Shown here piece by piece: positions 46,267 through 58,525 of a DNA stretch of 64,000 nt. The notes under the pieces were generated by a model. That model searched no databases. It had not been told where the DNA came from and saw only the letters and a list, made by a program, of their open reading frames with translations. The stretch is taken from positions 3,596,001 through 3,660,000 of the forward strand of contig NC_079234.1 of the NCBI RefSeq assembly GCF_028502605.1. The letters are read 5' to 3'. Positions within the stretch are counted from its first letter, which is position 1, and every line of letters begins with the position of its first letter. The DNA is from Trichoderma breve. Its lineage: Eukaryota; Ascomycota; Sordariomycetes; Hypocreales; Hypocreaceae. Both the position numbers and the translations under genes were made by a program.

Positions 46267-49191
46267 ATGGTGTCGGAAGCTGATTACGACGGGTTCAATC
46301 CCAAACGGAGGAGGCTCGAATTCTCCAGATCCAGGGGCAACAAGTACCAAGATGGATCCCGAAGCTCTACACCACGCGGCCAGTCTCGATACCCGTCAAC
46401 GCCTCGAGAGCCCGACCAGCCCCAGCCAACAGAGGAGGATTCTTTAGCGCTGGATCGCGATTGGTACGGCGGTGACGAATTTGGAGGACACACATTTGGC
46501 GATGAGGCGTATAATCCTTTCGCATCCTACGAGCTATCGGCTTGGGAGAGCCAGCAACAGGAGTCGGCCAAGGCCGAGAAGATGACGAGCCGATATGACG
46601 CCAGGCAGGAGCAGAGAAGGCGAGAAAATGATGCCTGGGAAACCAATCGTATGCTGGTATCCGGCGTAGCACAACGAAGAGATCTGGCCGCGGACTTCGA
46701 CGAGGAGGAAGCAACCAGAGTTCACCTGCTCGTTCACGATTTACGGCCGCCATTCCTTGATGGAAAGACAATTTTCACCAAACAACTCGAGCCTGTCCCG
46801 GCCGTCAGGGACCATCAAAGCGATATGGCCGTCTTCAGTCGGAAAGGAAGCAGGGTTGTGAAGGAAGCCCGCCAGCAAAGAGAGCGGCAGAAGCAGGCAC
46901 ACGAAGCCACAAGCATTACGGGCACAGCTCTCGGCAATATCATGGGAGCTAAAGAGGAGGATGGCGATAGTGCGCTACCGATGCCTGCCGAGGAGGATGT
47001 CGAAAAGAGCGAACGCAAGGGCAACAAGTTCAGCGAGCACATCAAGAATGCGGAGGGGGCCAGCGATTTCAGCAAGAGCAAGACGTTGCGCGAGCAACGA
47101 GAATACCTGCCCGCATTTGCAGTCCGTGAAGAGCTTCTACGGGTGATACGAGAGAACCAAGTGATTATCGTCATCGGCGAAACGGGTTCAGGAAAGACAA
47201 CTCAGCTCACCCAATTTCTATACGAAGATGGCTACGGGAAGACTGGTATGATTGGATGTACACAGCCACGACGAGTGGCCGCAATGAGTGTTGCCAAGCG
47301 TGTAGCCGAAGAGATGGAAGTCAAGTTGGGGAGCACGGTTGGATATGCCATTCGATTTGAGGACTGCACTAGCAACGACACCACCATCAAGTATCTGACG
47401 GATGGAATTTTACTCCGAGAGTCACTCAACGAACCTGACCTGGACAGATATTCCTGCATCATCATGGATGAAGCACACGAACGGGCGTTGAACACTGACA
47501 TCTTGATGGGACTATTCAAGAAGATATTGCAAAGACGGCGAGATTTAAAGCTCATTGTCACGTCTGCGACGATGAATGCAAAGAAGTTTTCCGACTTTTT
47601 TGGCGGTGCCCCTGAATTTACGATTCCGGGACGAACTTTCCCCGTCGACGTCCTGTTCCACCGATCTCCCGTCGAAGATTATGTTGATCAGGCAGTCCAA
47701 CAAGTGCTATCCATCCATGTATCCATGGATGCCGGCGATATTCTTGTGTTCATGACCGGACAGGAAGACATTGAAATCACATGCGAGCTGGTTCAGAAAC
47801 GCCTGGACGCTTTGAATGATCCGCCAAAGTTGAGCATATTGCCAATTTACAGTCAAATGCCGGCAGACCTACAGGCCAAGATCTTTGACAGGGCCGCTCC
47901 AGGAGTTCGTAAATGCATTGTTGCGACAAACATTGCCGAGACGAGTTTGACTGTAGACGGTATCAAATACGTGGTTGACGCAGGCTACTCGAAAATGAAG
48001 GTGTACAACCCAAAGATGGGCATGGATACCCTTCAGATTACACCCATCTCCCAGGCCAACGCAGGGCAGCGTTCAGGTCGTGCTGGTCGAACAGGGCCAG
48101 GAAAGGCGTTTCGCCTGTACACCGAAAAAGCATTCAAGGAAGAGTTGTATATCCAAACGATTCCCGAAATCCAGCGGACCAATTTGTCCAATACGGTTCT
48201 GATGCTGAAATCGCTCGGAGTCAAAGATCTGCTGGATTTTGACTTTATGGATCCACCTCCCCAAGATACCATTTCCACATCCATGTTCGATCTATGGGCT
48301 CTGGGGGCCCTGGACAACCTGGGAGAACTGACCGAGCTCGGGCGGAAGATGAGTGCCTTCCCCATGGACCCTCCCCTGGCCAAGCTCCTCATTACTGCGG
48401 AAGAATACGGCTGCAGCGAAGAAATGGTTACGATTGTATCCATGTTGTCGGTGCCAAACGTATTTTACCGGCCAAAAGAGCGACAAGACGAAGCCGATAC
48501 GCAGCGAGAAAAGTTTTGGGTCCACGAGTCGGACCATCTTACCTACCTCCAAGTCTATTCGGCATGGAAAGCCAACGGATATTCCGACGGATGGTGCATC
48601 AAGCATTTCCTTCACGCCAAGTCTTTAAGACGTGCAAAGGAAATTCGAGAGCAGCTCTTGGATATTGTAAAAATGCAAAAGATGCAACTAATTAGCTGCG
48701 GCATGGACTGGGATGTTATTCGCAAGTGCATCTGCTCTGGATTCTACCATCAAGCGGCCAAGTACAAGGGGTCTGGCGAATACACCAACTTGCGAACAAA
48801 TCTCGGAGTGCAGCTGCACCCCACAAGTGCCCTGTACGCCGGCCATCCACCGGATTACATTGTTTACCACGAACTCATCTTGACGTCCAAAGTGTATGTC
48901 TCGACCGTCACGGCAGTTGACCCTCACTGGCTGGCTGATCTCGGCGGCGTCTTTTACTCCATCAAGGAGAAGGGCTACTCAATTCGGGACAAGCGCATCA
49001 CCGAGACAGAGTTCAACCGCAAGATGGAAATTGAGGCGAAGATGGCAGAGGACAAGCGCCTTGACGAGGAGCGTAAACTGGCCGAGGCTGAACGAACGGT
49101 CAAGAAAAAGTCCGACAAGGACGAGAAGAAGTTTACCGTCCAAGGTGCGGTAAAGAAGCCAGTGATTAAGAGACGGGGAAGAGGGTTCTAG
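46267..49191 (+). CDS. prp16: DEAH-box pre-mRNA splicing helicase Prp16 (DHX38)
   Basis: Single exon, 974 aa from [10 protein letters not shown]; an in-frame ATG 14 codons upstream is less likely. The N-terminus is disordered and basic, with the Prp16-type [21 protein letters not shown] block and [16 protein letters not shown]. Helicase motifs: GETGSGKT at 304-311, [14 protein letters not shown] at 401-404, SAT at about 433-435, [33 protein letters not shown] near 601-612. The winged-helix, ratchet and OB-fold parts follow ([23 protein letters not shown]). The protein remodels the spliceosome after the first step, in the nucleus. The lack of introns in such a long gene is notable here. It ends 113 bp from the acylphosphatase stop. 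Confidence 0.96.
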   Translation: MVSEADYDGFNPKRRRLEFSRSRGNKYQDGSRSSTPRGQSRYPSTPREPDQPQPTEEDSLALDRDWYGGDEFGGHTFGDEAYNPFASYELSAWESQQQESAKAEKMTSRYDARQEQRRRENDAWETNRMLVSGVAQRRDLAADFDEEEATRVHLLVHDLRPPFLDGKTIFTKQLEPVPAVRDHQSDMAVFSRKGSRVVKEARQQRERQKQAHEATSITGTALGNIMGAKEEDGDSALPMPAEEDVEKSERKGNKFSEHIKNAEGASDFSKSKTLREQREYLPAFAVREELLRVIRENQVIIVIGETGSGKTTQLTQFLYEDGYGKTGMIGCTQPRRVAAMSVAKRVAEEMEVKLGSTVGYAIRFEDCTSNDTTIKYLTDGILLRESLNEPDLDRYSCIIMDEAHERALNTDILMGLFKKILQRRRDLKLIVTSATMNAKKFSDFFGGAPEFTIPGRTFPVDVLFHRSPVEDYVDQAVQQVLSIHVSMDAGDILVFMTGQEDIEITCELVQKRLDALNDPPKLSILPIYSQMPADLQAKIFDRAAPGVRKCIVATNIAETSLTVDGIKYVVDAGYSKMKVYNPKMGMDTLQITPISQANAGQRSGRAGRTGPGKAFRLYTEKAFKEELYIQTIPEIQRTNLSNTVLMLKSLGVKDLLDFDFMDPPPQDTISTSMFDLWALGALDNLGELTELGRKMSAFPMDPPLAKLLITAEEYGCSEEMVTIVSMLSVPNVFYRPKERQDEADTQREKFWVHESDHLTYLQVYSAWKANGYSDGWCIKHFLHAKSLRRAKEIREQLLDIVKMQKMQLISCGMDWDVIRKCICSGFYHQAAKYKGSGEYTNLRTNLGVQLHPTSALYAGHPPDYIVYHELILTSKVYVSTVTAVDPHWLADLGGVFYSIKEKGYSIRDKRITETEFNRKMEIEAKMAEDKRLDEERKLAEAERTVKKKSDKDEKKFTVQGAVKKPVIKRRGRGF

Positions 49192-49304
49192 TCTTGAATT
49201 GGGTAATTATAGTGTATATTTCATGTGGATAGGTTATTTCAGCATAGCGTAGGTCTCAGGACATTATTTTTTATCATTTAATAGGCATCCTTTAGAAGAC
49301 TGTC

Positions 49305-49799
49305 TCAACGACGGACTTCGAACGCACCATCCCCTTCCACCACGTCGCGGTCTTCCTTAGTAATTTTGGTGACATTGGCATGGCCTGGGCCTTTGTTGAT
49401 ATCATTGAAGAACATCTGCATGATATCATCGCTGCCCTGGGCTTCACCCTCGACCTGTTCATGGCAAACATGAGCTATCCGTTCCTCTCCCACAAAGTCG
49501 ATTACTCACCGTGTCATCGATAGTGTTGCGGCACCACCCCGTCACGCCATACTGCTGGGCTTTCTTTCTAGTAAAGTACCTATGACTGATTAATCTCTAG
49601 GTGCAGATTGAAGAAAGCTGAGTCTGATCATACCGAAATCCCACACCTTGCGGAACTCGATGTTAGCTAGTGGGAATCGATGACAGCATCCATTCACTTA
49701 CCTTGGACAAACCCGTGAACCTCAAAGTATACCTGGAGAAGCACGTAAGGAGCGGCACGCAACATTTAGAGTACATGAAAAACATACCCTTTTTACCAT
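49305..49799 (-). CDS. Acylphosphatase
   Basis: Join on the minus strand of five short exons: 49799-49788 (12 nt), 49732-49702 (31 nt), 49646-49634 (13 nt), 49579-49510, 49454-49305, giving 91 aa, the standard acylphosphatase size. The catalytic block reads VHGFVQGVGFRYF with the phosphate-binding Arg at 19, and GWCRN supplies Asn37; the spacing of 18 residues matches the family (Arg23/Asn41 in the mammalian enzyme). C-terminal part: VEGEAQGSDDIMQMFFNDINKGPGHANV. It hydrolyses acyl phosphates, often in the cytosol. Splice joins: AGG|GTA, CAAG|GTGTGG, TTCG|GTACTT, ACG|GTCGAG. Promoter is shared with TLS1. Confidence 0.92.
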
Positions 49800-50039
49800 C
49801 TCTAATCAATGATTCTGGTTTATCTCTTGTTTATCATTGGGAAGAGTCCATTGTGTATTCTCATTGTCCAGGTCTATCAGCTATTAATAGGTAGTAGCCA
49901 CCAGCGATCGGCTAATCGCCGGACATGGAAGCTATGAAGTCACCACCCTTTCGTCACCTAGCCCACTTCCTACCAGGGAAGCCATGCTGCTAAAAGTTCT
50001 TATCTCTACAACTGAAGTATTCAACAATCAACCCCAATC
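49800..50039. promoter_or_regulatory. Short divergent promoter between acylphosphatase and TLS1
   Basis: Only 240 bp separate the two start codons, the tightest divergent pair in the window. The two genes are therefore likely to share promoter elements; no named site is identified. Confidence 0.4.
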
Positions 50040-51310
50040 ATGGAACCAGATCAAGACGGAAACACTCCGACCACAGAACCCATCCGCTTCCGCGCCGGGA
50101 AAAAAAGAAAAGCATATCGCCAACGACCTACCGAAGAAGAAGAGAGTCATGACGTAGCGACCGTGATTCCAGCTCCATCCATCCTGCCAGGCGCGTCGAA
50201 GCTCGAGGATGGCGAGCCTGGACGAGACGCCAACGCCGACGCAGAAAAACTACTAAGAGAACTCGAAGGGGAGGACGACAATGGCGATGATGGAGATGAT
50301 CGAATGGATGGGGAATCAGCTGTGGCAGCTGCGCTGCGCATCCGCAATGCGCGCCGGGCAGCTCGTCGAGGAGGCGTTGGCTTCCGCTCAGAAGGACGAA
50401 ACCAAGACGACGAAGACCTTGAGGGAGAGCACGCGCTGGTTCTCCGAGACGCAGATAAAGACGCCGCGCATGATCGCATCGTCGGCGGCATTACAAACCG
50501 CTTCATGCACCAGACCGGCCTCCTCACCATCCTCGACGACAAACACATGTACGCCAAAACCACCAGACGACCCTTTCTCTCTCTCATATCTGCCCTTTGT
50601 AGAGCGCCAAGCTAATCATTCAGGAATGAATACATAGAATCCCGCCTCGCTAGCCGCTCCGCCGACCCCCACGGCACATCTCCCTCATCACAGCCCGCAT
50701 CCCAGTCCGCGACGACGAACCAAGGTCTTGCCGGCGACTCCAACCACCAAGACAAGTGGCGCGACCAGCCCACCCGCCATGGCAAGCTCGTCGAGGTCGA
50801 CATGGCGAACCTCGACAGTGCAAGGAACAATAACAGCAACGACAGCCACAAGCGGCGCCGCGTCGAAACAGACGGCGCCGCCAAACCGCCTCCTCGTCGC
50901 GGCCGCAACCGCCGCAATAGTCAGGACATTGCGCGCGATGCCCTTGTCGAGCAGTTCCTCCACGAAAACCGCCGTGAGTTCTCCCCTTTCATCATAAACA
51001 ACACTCTCTACTAACACACCACTTCACAGTCGACGTCTACAACGTCCCCTCTTCCTCAACAGCAACAGCTTCCTCCGCTCCCGGCGCTGATCCCTCCGCC
51101 GACGACCGCCTCGCCGAAGAATTCCGGCAGCAGTACTACGACGAGCAGGCCATGCGCCGCAAGAAGAAGCGTCCCGTGCAACAACAGAAGCAACAGCAGC
51201 AGCAGTCGGGCGATGTTCTCAAGGGCCCTAAACTCGGTGGTAGCAGGAACATGAGAGCAGCCGTTAGAGACAAACTGCTGCAACAGGAGAAGGAGAAGAA
51301 GGGCAGGTAA
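50040..51310 (+). CDS. tls1: TLS1/C9orf78 (Hep-59) family splicing-linked protein
   Basis: Join 50040-50548, 50624-50973, 51030-51310, giving 379 aa. Family blocks: IRFRAGKKRKAYRQRP at the start, then ALVLRDADKDAAHDRIVGGITNRFMHQTGLL, the splice at HM|NEYIESRLASR, and KLVEVDMANLDSARNN. Its C-terminal half is basic and disordered (KRRRVETDGAAKPPPRRGRNRR, RRKKKRPVQ, a short Q-run) and ends DKLLQQEKEKKGR. In fission yeast Tls1 supports splicing of shelterin-related transcripts, and human C9orf78 binds Brr2; the role here is inferred. Donors are GTACGC and GTGAGT, both in frame. It is convergent with the zinc-finger gene. Confidence 0.88.
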
Positions 51311-51983
51311 TTCCAGCCATGCTCTCTTGTCGCGAGATAATATGACTATCCCGTCAATCAAGAGCTCTGGAAAACTGTACAACCTCATAATGTCAGCATT
51401 ACAAAAAGAAATTGGAACTTAGCGTGTATATTCAAGGAGAAAAAAAGTCACTAGCAGAGCAGTGTCAATCCATATAATGGCATAATCATTCATTGACTGT
51501 CTTAGAACCCAGTCCCTACCTAACCATAAAAGACCCATTCATGACCCAAACCCAATAGATTGAAATCCTAAAGTCATAAAAAAACGTGCAACTGTGCCAG
51601 CCAGGTTACCCAACAGAACCCTTATCTGATCCAATGTAATAACGCCGCAGCACTTTGGAACCCAATATATCCAAAAACGAATGAAGCCATAACCAAAAAA
51701 AGAAAGGAAAAAGAAACAAACCAGTTGAAAGTCCCATACCAGGACCGAATTGGGTCTTTTTTTACCCAAAAAGGGGGGCGGCCAAGGCAATTGCTCCGAG
51801 GCGGGAAAGGAAATAGACCTGTATCATGTTTCCTGGTGCGCCTGCCAGTGGCCTCTGTATAGTGGCGCCAAAGATGCAAATAAACGACTGATGCGTATAA
51901 AAAGAAGAAGAAGAAAAACCCAGTGTTACCCATAAAGCAGAAAAGAAAGCAAGAAGAAGAAGAAGAAGAAGAAGAAGAATCAA
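51311..51983. other. Convergent 3' spacer with GAA microsatellite
   Basis: About 670 bp between the TLS1 stop and the stop of the zinc-binding gene. Poly-A/poly-T tracts and a GAA repeat are present; no gene is supported. Confidence 0.5.
51951..51979. repeat. (AAG)n microsatellite
   Basis: Uninterrupted AAG/GAA triplets, about nine units, ending five bases before the zinc-binding gene's stop codon. Confidence 0.9.
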
Positions 51984-53860
51984 TCATCTAATGTCAAGCT
52001 GAAAGGGCTTGTACCGACCACCGATTGTCGCGCAGCGAGGGCACTTTCTACGAGCTCCATGCTCAGACATGAGGACTTCAACGCACGACGAGCACAGGCC
52101 GCATATGCATTCCGTACAGGCATATGAGTTCTTAAGCAGGGATATGCCGTGGCAGGCGGCACAGTATATCTGAATATTCTGTGAGTTGTAGCTCGGTGAT
52201 GAGTCTGACAGCCCGCGAGATCCAATGTGGAAATTATCTCCACTTTCGCCGCTCTCGACAGATGGAAAAGGCTCAATCACATCCTGGTTGTACGAGGGTG
52301 GCGTCAAGGCCTGTTGCAGAGGAGAGGCTTGATAATTGTTGCTGGCAGACTGGAATTGGTGGTGGCTAAATGGAGGCAGCGATGCTCTGTGAATTGAGAC
52401 TGGTGATTGAGGCATCTTTTAAAAGACAAAGTTAGCAAACAACTTTCTCCCTGCAAACGCATTACCTGTGTTACTCACCGGAGTGCGATCTTCGTCAATA
52501 TCTCCTGCTGCAGATGCAGCCTGGTCCGCGGCATCAATCAAGTCTTCCCATCGTTTGCCGTAATCTGCCCACGGCTCGGCAGAGAGAGCCTTGCGGTCAT
52601 GACCACTTCTGTATCGCTCTTCGTTCTGGATACGTCGTAGCCAATCAGAACCACGTGAAGGCTTCTTCTTATGATGGGATTCTCGGCTTTTCTTTGATAT
52701 AGACTGCTTGCGAGGCCGACTTGGTCCCAAGGGCCGTTGGAGCGGAGGCAAAGTTGACGATCGCCCAGGTGGTGAAGCTGCCAAGAGAGAAGGCAGGATT
52801 TCGCGAGGCCTGTTGGAATACGGGTCACTTGTGATGTTGCTGAGATTCAAAGGCGGCAGCTCAATGGATTTTCTAGGTCTGCGACGACCATCTAAATCGG
52901 AATAATATCCCTAGAGTGATGAAAAGCGTACCGTTAGCAGCTATAGCAAAGTACCGTGGGGAAGCTCCCGTTATCAGCGCTATCATCGTGAGATAATAGA
53001 TAAGATATTCATCCATCTATTTATCGATAGGCAGCGGGGTACGCTTCGAAGCCATTCTTCACTTACACCATCCATATCTAGCTCTCTCTCAGACTTGACG
53101 CCATGGAGCTCGGCCAAAACAGCCGCTGCGCTGGCAGTTCCCAGGATGGAGCTGGTCCCAGGTAGTTTCTCGTCGCCAGGCCGCGGAGTGCCGGGATTGC
53201 TGGATTCGTCTCTGTAAAACGAATGGCGATCATGAAAGCCTTTGGGACCAATCGTTAGTCTGTGATTTTGACAAGAGACTGCGGTGGGAAAAGGGAGCTT
53301 GGACGCACTTTGAGTGGCTGAGGGTGTTCCTTCATTCTGGCGGCGATCCTGAGGCGGGGTGCTGATCATAAGCAGAAAGCTTTCTTCGGTCGCTGGAAGC
53401 TTGGATATGTAGTGCTCCGGGTGTGCACGGCGAATGTGCTCTTGCATAGATCGATATCTCTTTTCCTATAATTGGAACGTCGTGTTAGAGGTCTGTGCTA
53501 TGGTTCACAGTGCCATTGAAAGCTTCCAATGCGGCTGGTGGTGGCGGAGGCTGAACTCCGAGTGCTTGCATGCATGCGAGCGTGTATGACAATAGAGCCT
53601 TTCTGGCGGTGCCAGCGTAGGATCGGTCAAAGGGCAGAAGCAAGGTAGAATTGAAACTCAAGGGAGAAAAGGGCTGTGGGGAGAGGGAAGCGGATAGCCG
53701 CAGGAAGAGAGGGAAGTGGCCCTGGAGTAGGGCAACCAGTACTCACGCCGATGCATCGTTTCCGACAGCTTGAGCCATCTTGGTTTCGGAGCGGGCAGAC
53801 AACCTCATTGTTGGAATCTGTGATGGAAAAGGACGAGGTGAGGGATGATCGCGGCGGCAT
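51984..53860 (-). CDS. Fungal-specific zinc-binding protein (N-terminal C2H2-like finger, C-terminal Cys cluster)
   Basis: Join on the minus strand: 53860-53747, 53465-53309, 53239-53067, 52910-52479, 52415-51984, giving about 435 aa. Exon 1 starts MPPRSSLTSSFSITDSNN and carries CPLRNQDGSSCRKRC; splicing joins it to EKRYRSMQEHIRRAHPEHYI, forming a Cys/His finger of unusual spacing, then SKLPATEESFLLMISTPP. The intron at 53308-53240 is a 69-nt, in-frame, stop-free one, chosen on a clear ACTAAC branch site. The last exon encodes eight Cys in CAACHGI, CTECICGLCSSC and CPRC spacing, like a divergent RING or treble-clef. Lys/Arg-rich stretches (SKKSRESHHKKKPSR) suggest nuclear location. I know the family as conserved in filamentous ascomycetes but not a function. 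Upstream lies 5.6 kb without genes. Confidence 0.78.
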
Positions 53861-56800
53861 CTTGAATTCAAGTAAAGAAGACAGGAATTCTCTTCGGAAG
53901 CAATGGTGTCGTAAAGGAAGAAACCAAATCTAGGCAGGTTGCTCAATCGAGCCGATGAATAAAAGCAGTCAACAAGAGTCGTCTAATTCGAGGGCGGCGA
54001 TCGCGAGCACGACGTATTGAAGCTCGATTCGCCGCCTAGCTGCTGGTTTCCTCGACTCAAATTGCGTATGAGTCTGGATAGATGGATAGTACGAAGCACC
54101 AAAAAGGGAAGAAATTGAGCTTCAGAATATGCGTAGCGGCCAACTCTGGTTTTAAGTGTGCTCTCGGCTTGATCCGCCGAGTAAGAGTTGCGTCGACGAC
54201 GCCGCAAGATGCAGTTAGTGAAAAGTAACTTGCGACTTGGCTCTAATTGCGAGTCTGAAGCTTTTCCTTGGCTAAATCGTCCAGATGTATATAATTGTAG
54301 GTATGCGGCTATGCAGGTCAAGTGGGTTTTCCGGAAACGACAAACTGAGCGGCACGGCCGAGGTCCAGAAACAGATGGCCGAGAAGGTATAGCGATGCGT
54401 AACGGGATAGAGAAATAGCTTCAAGCTGAGTAGAAAGGTATAGCGGGATCGATTGTATTTAATAAGAGGCAAATGTGATGTAGAATGGCAAGGAAAAAGT
54501 ATGAGAGAAGAGAGTTTGGGATGTAAGAGGTAGATACCGAGTACGACGACGGCAAAAGGTTTAGGTAGATGAAGGTACTACAGGTGAGTTCAGGTACCTA
54601 GTAGATAAGAAGAAAAGAGAATATAAAGGTAAAGCAATGTAAGAGGAAAGGGATGAGCAGAAGCTCAAGTCCGTAGAAAGCTCGCAGATTTCTCTGCCAG
54701 CGTCAATGTGTGGGAGGGAAATGGGGAGGGGAGAGTTTGGATCGTAAAAGTACAGTGTAGGGGATTAGAAAATAGCAGCCAGACCAGCACTGGAGACGAG
54801 AGCTATCCTAAGTAAGTAGCTTGGCCTGGCCGCAGCACTCCATGTTACAGTGGCGGCGCTCAGATGGATTCGGCTCTGCTCACGGGGACTGGCTGCGGAT
54901 GGCATCGCCCGGACCCAGGAAAGGCAAAAAGAAAAATTGGAAAATTATGAGAGAAGAGCCGGACAGAGGCTCCATGTATGCAGTACTTCGTCCGAGCTGA
55001 CGGCAAGAAGGGCACAACCGCTGCAAGTGACCAAGTACGCACGTACTGTATACCCAGGACCTTCAGCAGCACGCACAAAAGAGCGTCACTGGGGCGCTCG
55101 GCTTGCTGGACCAAAGTACAGTGTACACGCCCTGGGGCCGCTGGAGAGCTTCTTGAGTTATAGTCCCTTGTCCAAGCACAAGCACAAGCACGAGTAGGGC
55201 ACCCCGGGAGAGGGGGAGTGAGCGAGAGGCAGGGCGTGAGGAATGTGTGTGGGCAAAAGCGCGCTTCTGACATTCGTCTCAATGCACAAGTATGGAGTCT
55301 GGTAGCAGGTACCTAGGCCCGCTCCCCATCGTCTCTGTGTGCGCATGCAGCAGAAGGTCCCTTGTGATCTGCTAGAGGTTTCTGCTTCAAACCCGGACGA
55401 GGTGGCGAGCCAATGGGGAGCTTGGGGTTAAGCTCTGGCGCCCCCCTGCTGGAATCAAGAAGAGAAGAGGCTCCACTGGGAGCTTTCTGTTTTCCCTCTT
55501 TCCCTCTCTCGGTTCTCTCTCTTTTCTTCATCTTTCTGTTGCTCTTGGTACTCCGTAATAACAGCACAGTACTCCGGAGGAGCTGTGATAATGTCTCGTA
55601 CAGGTTCCCCGTCCTTGGTTTATACTTCGTACTGTACACAAACGGGTTCGATTTTGCGCTGGTAAAAGGTGTTGGTACAACAACCCTAAGGGACTAACCC
55701 CAGGTCCTGGTTGGTAGAAGCAGGTACATTCTCACTTTTGCCCACCGTCCGGTACCGTTTTCTCACAAGCGCCAAATCTCGTGGCAAATCATGGCATCTC
55801 TTAACTGTAATGACTCGGCATTGGCGGGGCGGCATCGCGCAACGCAATGCTGCAGTCCGTCTGCAGATTCGAGCAGGCAATGCTGCTGGCTGAGGTTTCG
55901 AGCTGACTGGTCGTTTGAGTGGGGGCTGTCTGTTCTCTGTTCGCGAACCAGGGGAGCTTTATCAGCTTGCTGAGCTCCAGTGATACATCCGCTTAAGTGC
56001 AATACGGGGTCTGCCATGCCATCCGCCCTTGGGGGCAGCCAGTGCCGTGAGGCGCGGTTGGCGGCTTGCCTGGCGGAGCTCCGAGCCCAAGCTGAGAAGG
56101 ACAAAAATGCATTATTTGACTTTTAGTTGAAGTATTGGCTCGCCTTTTCCCGCTTGTCTCGGAGCTGTTGGACTTTGCTTCTCGTATGAGCATCTCCGTA
56201 TCCAAGCCAAGTTATCCCTCATCATGACATGCTCATGCCCTTGTGCCAAGCTACTGCCTATCCTTCCTAGTCAGGCAAGCAGATAGGACGATAAGCAGCG
56301 GTCGAAGCAGGGAAGAAAAAAGGACCGCCTTGGTCCGGCATACATGCACGAAGGCCTGCTACAGTATTCATACTGTACGGAGCAGGCCTGGCCGAAGATG
56401 TGCGTATTGAAGAAGAAAAAGAAGAGGGAAGAAAGGCCGTCTCCCGCCAACTGCAAGCCGCTTCTGGGTCTGAGGTCTGGCACCGGCGGGTCCGTAGGCG
56501 TCATCCAAGCCGTTCTCCCACTTCCGGTTTGTCTTGCAAAGAGCTAAGCTTGCGCTTGGCGCCTGTAGCTTCGCCGTGACACTCGAACTGAAGCTGCTCC
56601 CTCGCAGAAGCATCGTAAGAGTTTCACAGGGTCGGGCTGGCCGGGCTGGCGTCTGAACCGTGGTTCCAACGTGGTTAGCGATGGCACCTGAGTAACAGCC
56701 GTGCTGAATCGGTCGGTGTGCGGTGCTGCGAGTCAACGAGGGCCATACAGCTAGTGTTGGCTCGGTGGCGGCAGCGTGTGGGCAGAGGAAGAGGAAAAAA

Positions 56801-57899
56801 TTTGTTCGGTCGCGAGACAAGTATCTGCTACCTGGGCGAGTACCTCTGACAACTGCAACAACGGGAGCCAGACAGCGGCATGCCTTTCTGGCGCAGGTAT
56901 CGTATCCTTGAAGCGCCACTGCGCCGTCATCAACCTAACAGGGCGACTGACATCACTGGTGTGCCAGGGTCCGAGTGGTCTGCACACCATGAAACTGACG
57001 TGCAGCCGACTGGGTCGGAGACGGGGATCGGAGAGGGCCCTTTTTGGGTCTTGCCAGGCAAAGCGAGTCGTGAAGGAGCTTGTACGAAGTAGACGAGATT
57101 TGGTCTGCCAGAGAAGCGAAGCAAAAGACGGAGATGGGCTTGTCCGGAGAGGTAGTTGTACGAGGCAGACAAGCAGCGTGGTGATGGGAAGCTTGGAGGT
57201 TGCAGCGACATGATCGGTGTGCTTGACCGAGCCTGTCCATGCTCACGTACCGCGGCATAGCCCCTCCGGACACGAGCTATTTGGTGATTTTGAAGACATG
57301 CATGCATACTGACCTGAGGTTGAGTTGACCTTTTTCCAGAACTCGGACTGCACAACTAGCAGCATTAGCTGATGTCAATACCTCCTCCCTGCTTCTACCT
57401 ATCCTCAATCGATGATGTTATTGCAGCACAAATCACATATCACTACCAGAAGACCATGTGCCTTGTAGTAATAGTTACTAACCTTGGTGCTCTAGAGCTC
57501 CAGCTGATACTGTACCGACAGGTTCAGCGCGCGCCGGAACACAATAGCAGCACAATAGTTGCAACAGCGTCTCTCTCTCGTCAGCCCATCCATCCCAGCA
57601 AGGGACGCTTGTGCCAGCTGCTTGCCAATCACAGCCGCCAGATGGCCACTGCTTTGTGTGCATTATACAGGTACATGGGATGAGATGGGATGGATGAGTG
57701 AGTCCCATGCTTCTTCTTCTTCTCACTGATTCAAAGGCGGTGACCCCGCGCCATACTATTCCCAGTGGTACCAGCTACCTACCGGCCGTAGCTCAGCCAG
57801 TCACAGCCGACCACCGGCCGCTCTCAAGGGTCCTCCCCCAGCTCCTGCAACTGCTGCACTTTGACTCCTGCACCCACCTGCCTACTAGGTAAGTACAGT

Positions 57900-57915
57900 A
57901 CACACACACACACAC
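57900..57915. repeat. (CA)n microsatellite
   Basis: Short run of CA dinucleotides in the gene-free tract. Confidence 0.9.
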
Positions 57916-58454
57916 CCATAGCTCTTGCTCTGGTACTGGCTGTTTGCTTGCTCTTTCCTCAGCTCCCAATTCATTCCGTCGGTACTGTACCTAGCTGTTT
58001 TGCTTTGGGTAAGTGGAAGTTACGATGTGCTCTTGCCATGTCATCTGCTGTCGGCTACACCTTTATACGAAAGTACATGCTTGGTGCCCTCCATGTTCTG
58101 GATACATCCTGTTGTTTGTGATGGAACGCCTTCTCTCAAGCCCCAAGTTGGTCCTACTACCGAGTACCTACCGACTAGCACCTAATAGCAGGTACTAGTA
58201 GCAGGTACTGCATCCAGTACAGTCTCTCGACCTTCCATGCTACTGCAACTGCAACCGCAGGGTGCTTTGGCTTCCCTCGGAAGGAAGGCGGGACTTACGC
58301 ACACGCACTGTGACGCTGCAGTCTGCACTTGCTGCACCTTTGCGCTGCTCCACGTCCCCACCCGGCTGCACTGGCACTGCACTTGCCCGCGCTATGCTAA
58401 GTAGTAATGGGGCCCTCCGCGCCTATTGTGCCTGGAGTCCCGTGCGGAAGTACT

Positions 58455-58525
58455 CTTTAGCGTTTCAATGCCCACTGGCCACGATACACTTTAGCGTTTT
58501 CCAAATGCCCACTGGCCACGATACA
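58455..58525. repeat. Tandem duplication of about 35 bp
   Basis: Two adjacent copies starting CTTTAGCGTTT and ending GGCCACGATACA (58455-58488 and 58489-58525) differ by a three-base insertion near the middle. Confidence 0.9.

Noticed and set aside
56368..56919. Minus-strand open frame of 183 codons in the gene-free tract
   Set aside because: Arg/Ser/Leu composition without any conserved block, and other frames of similar length overlap it.
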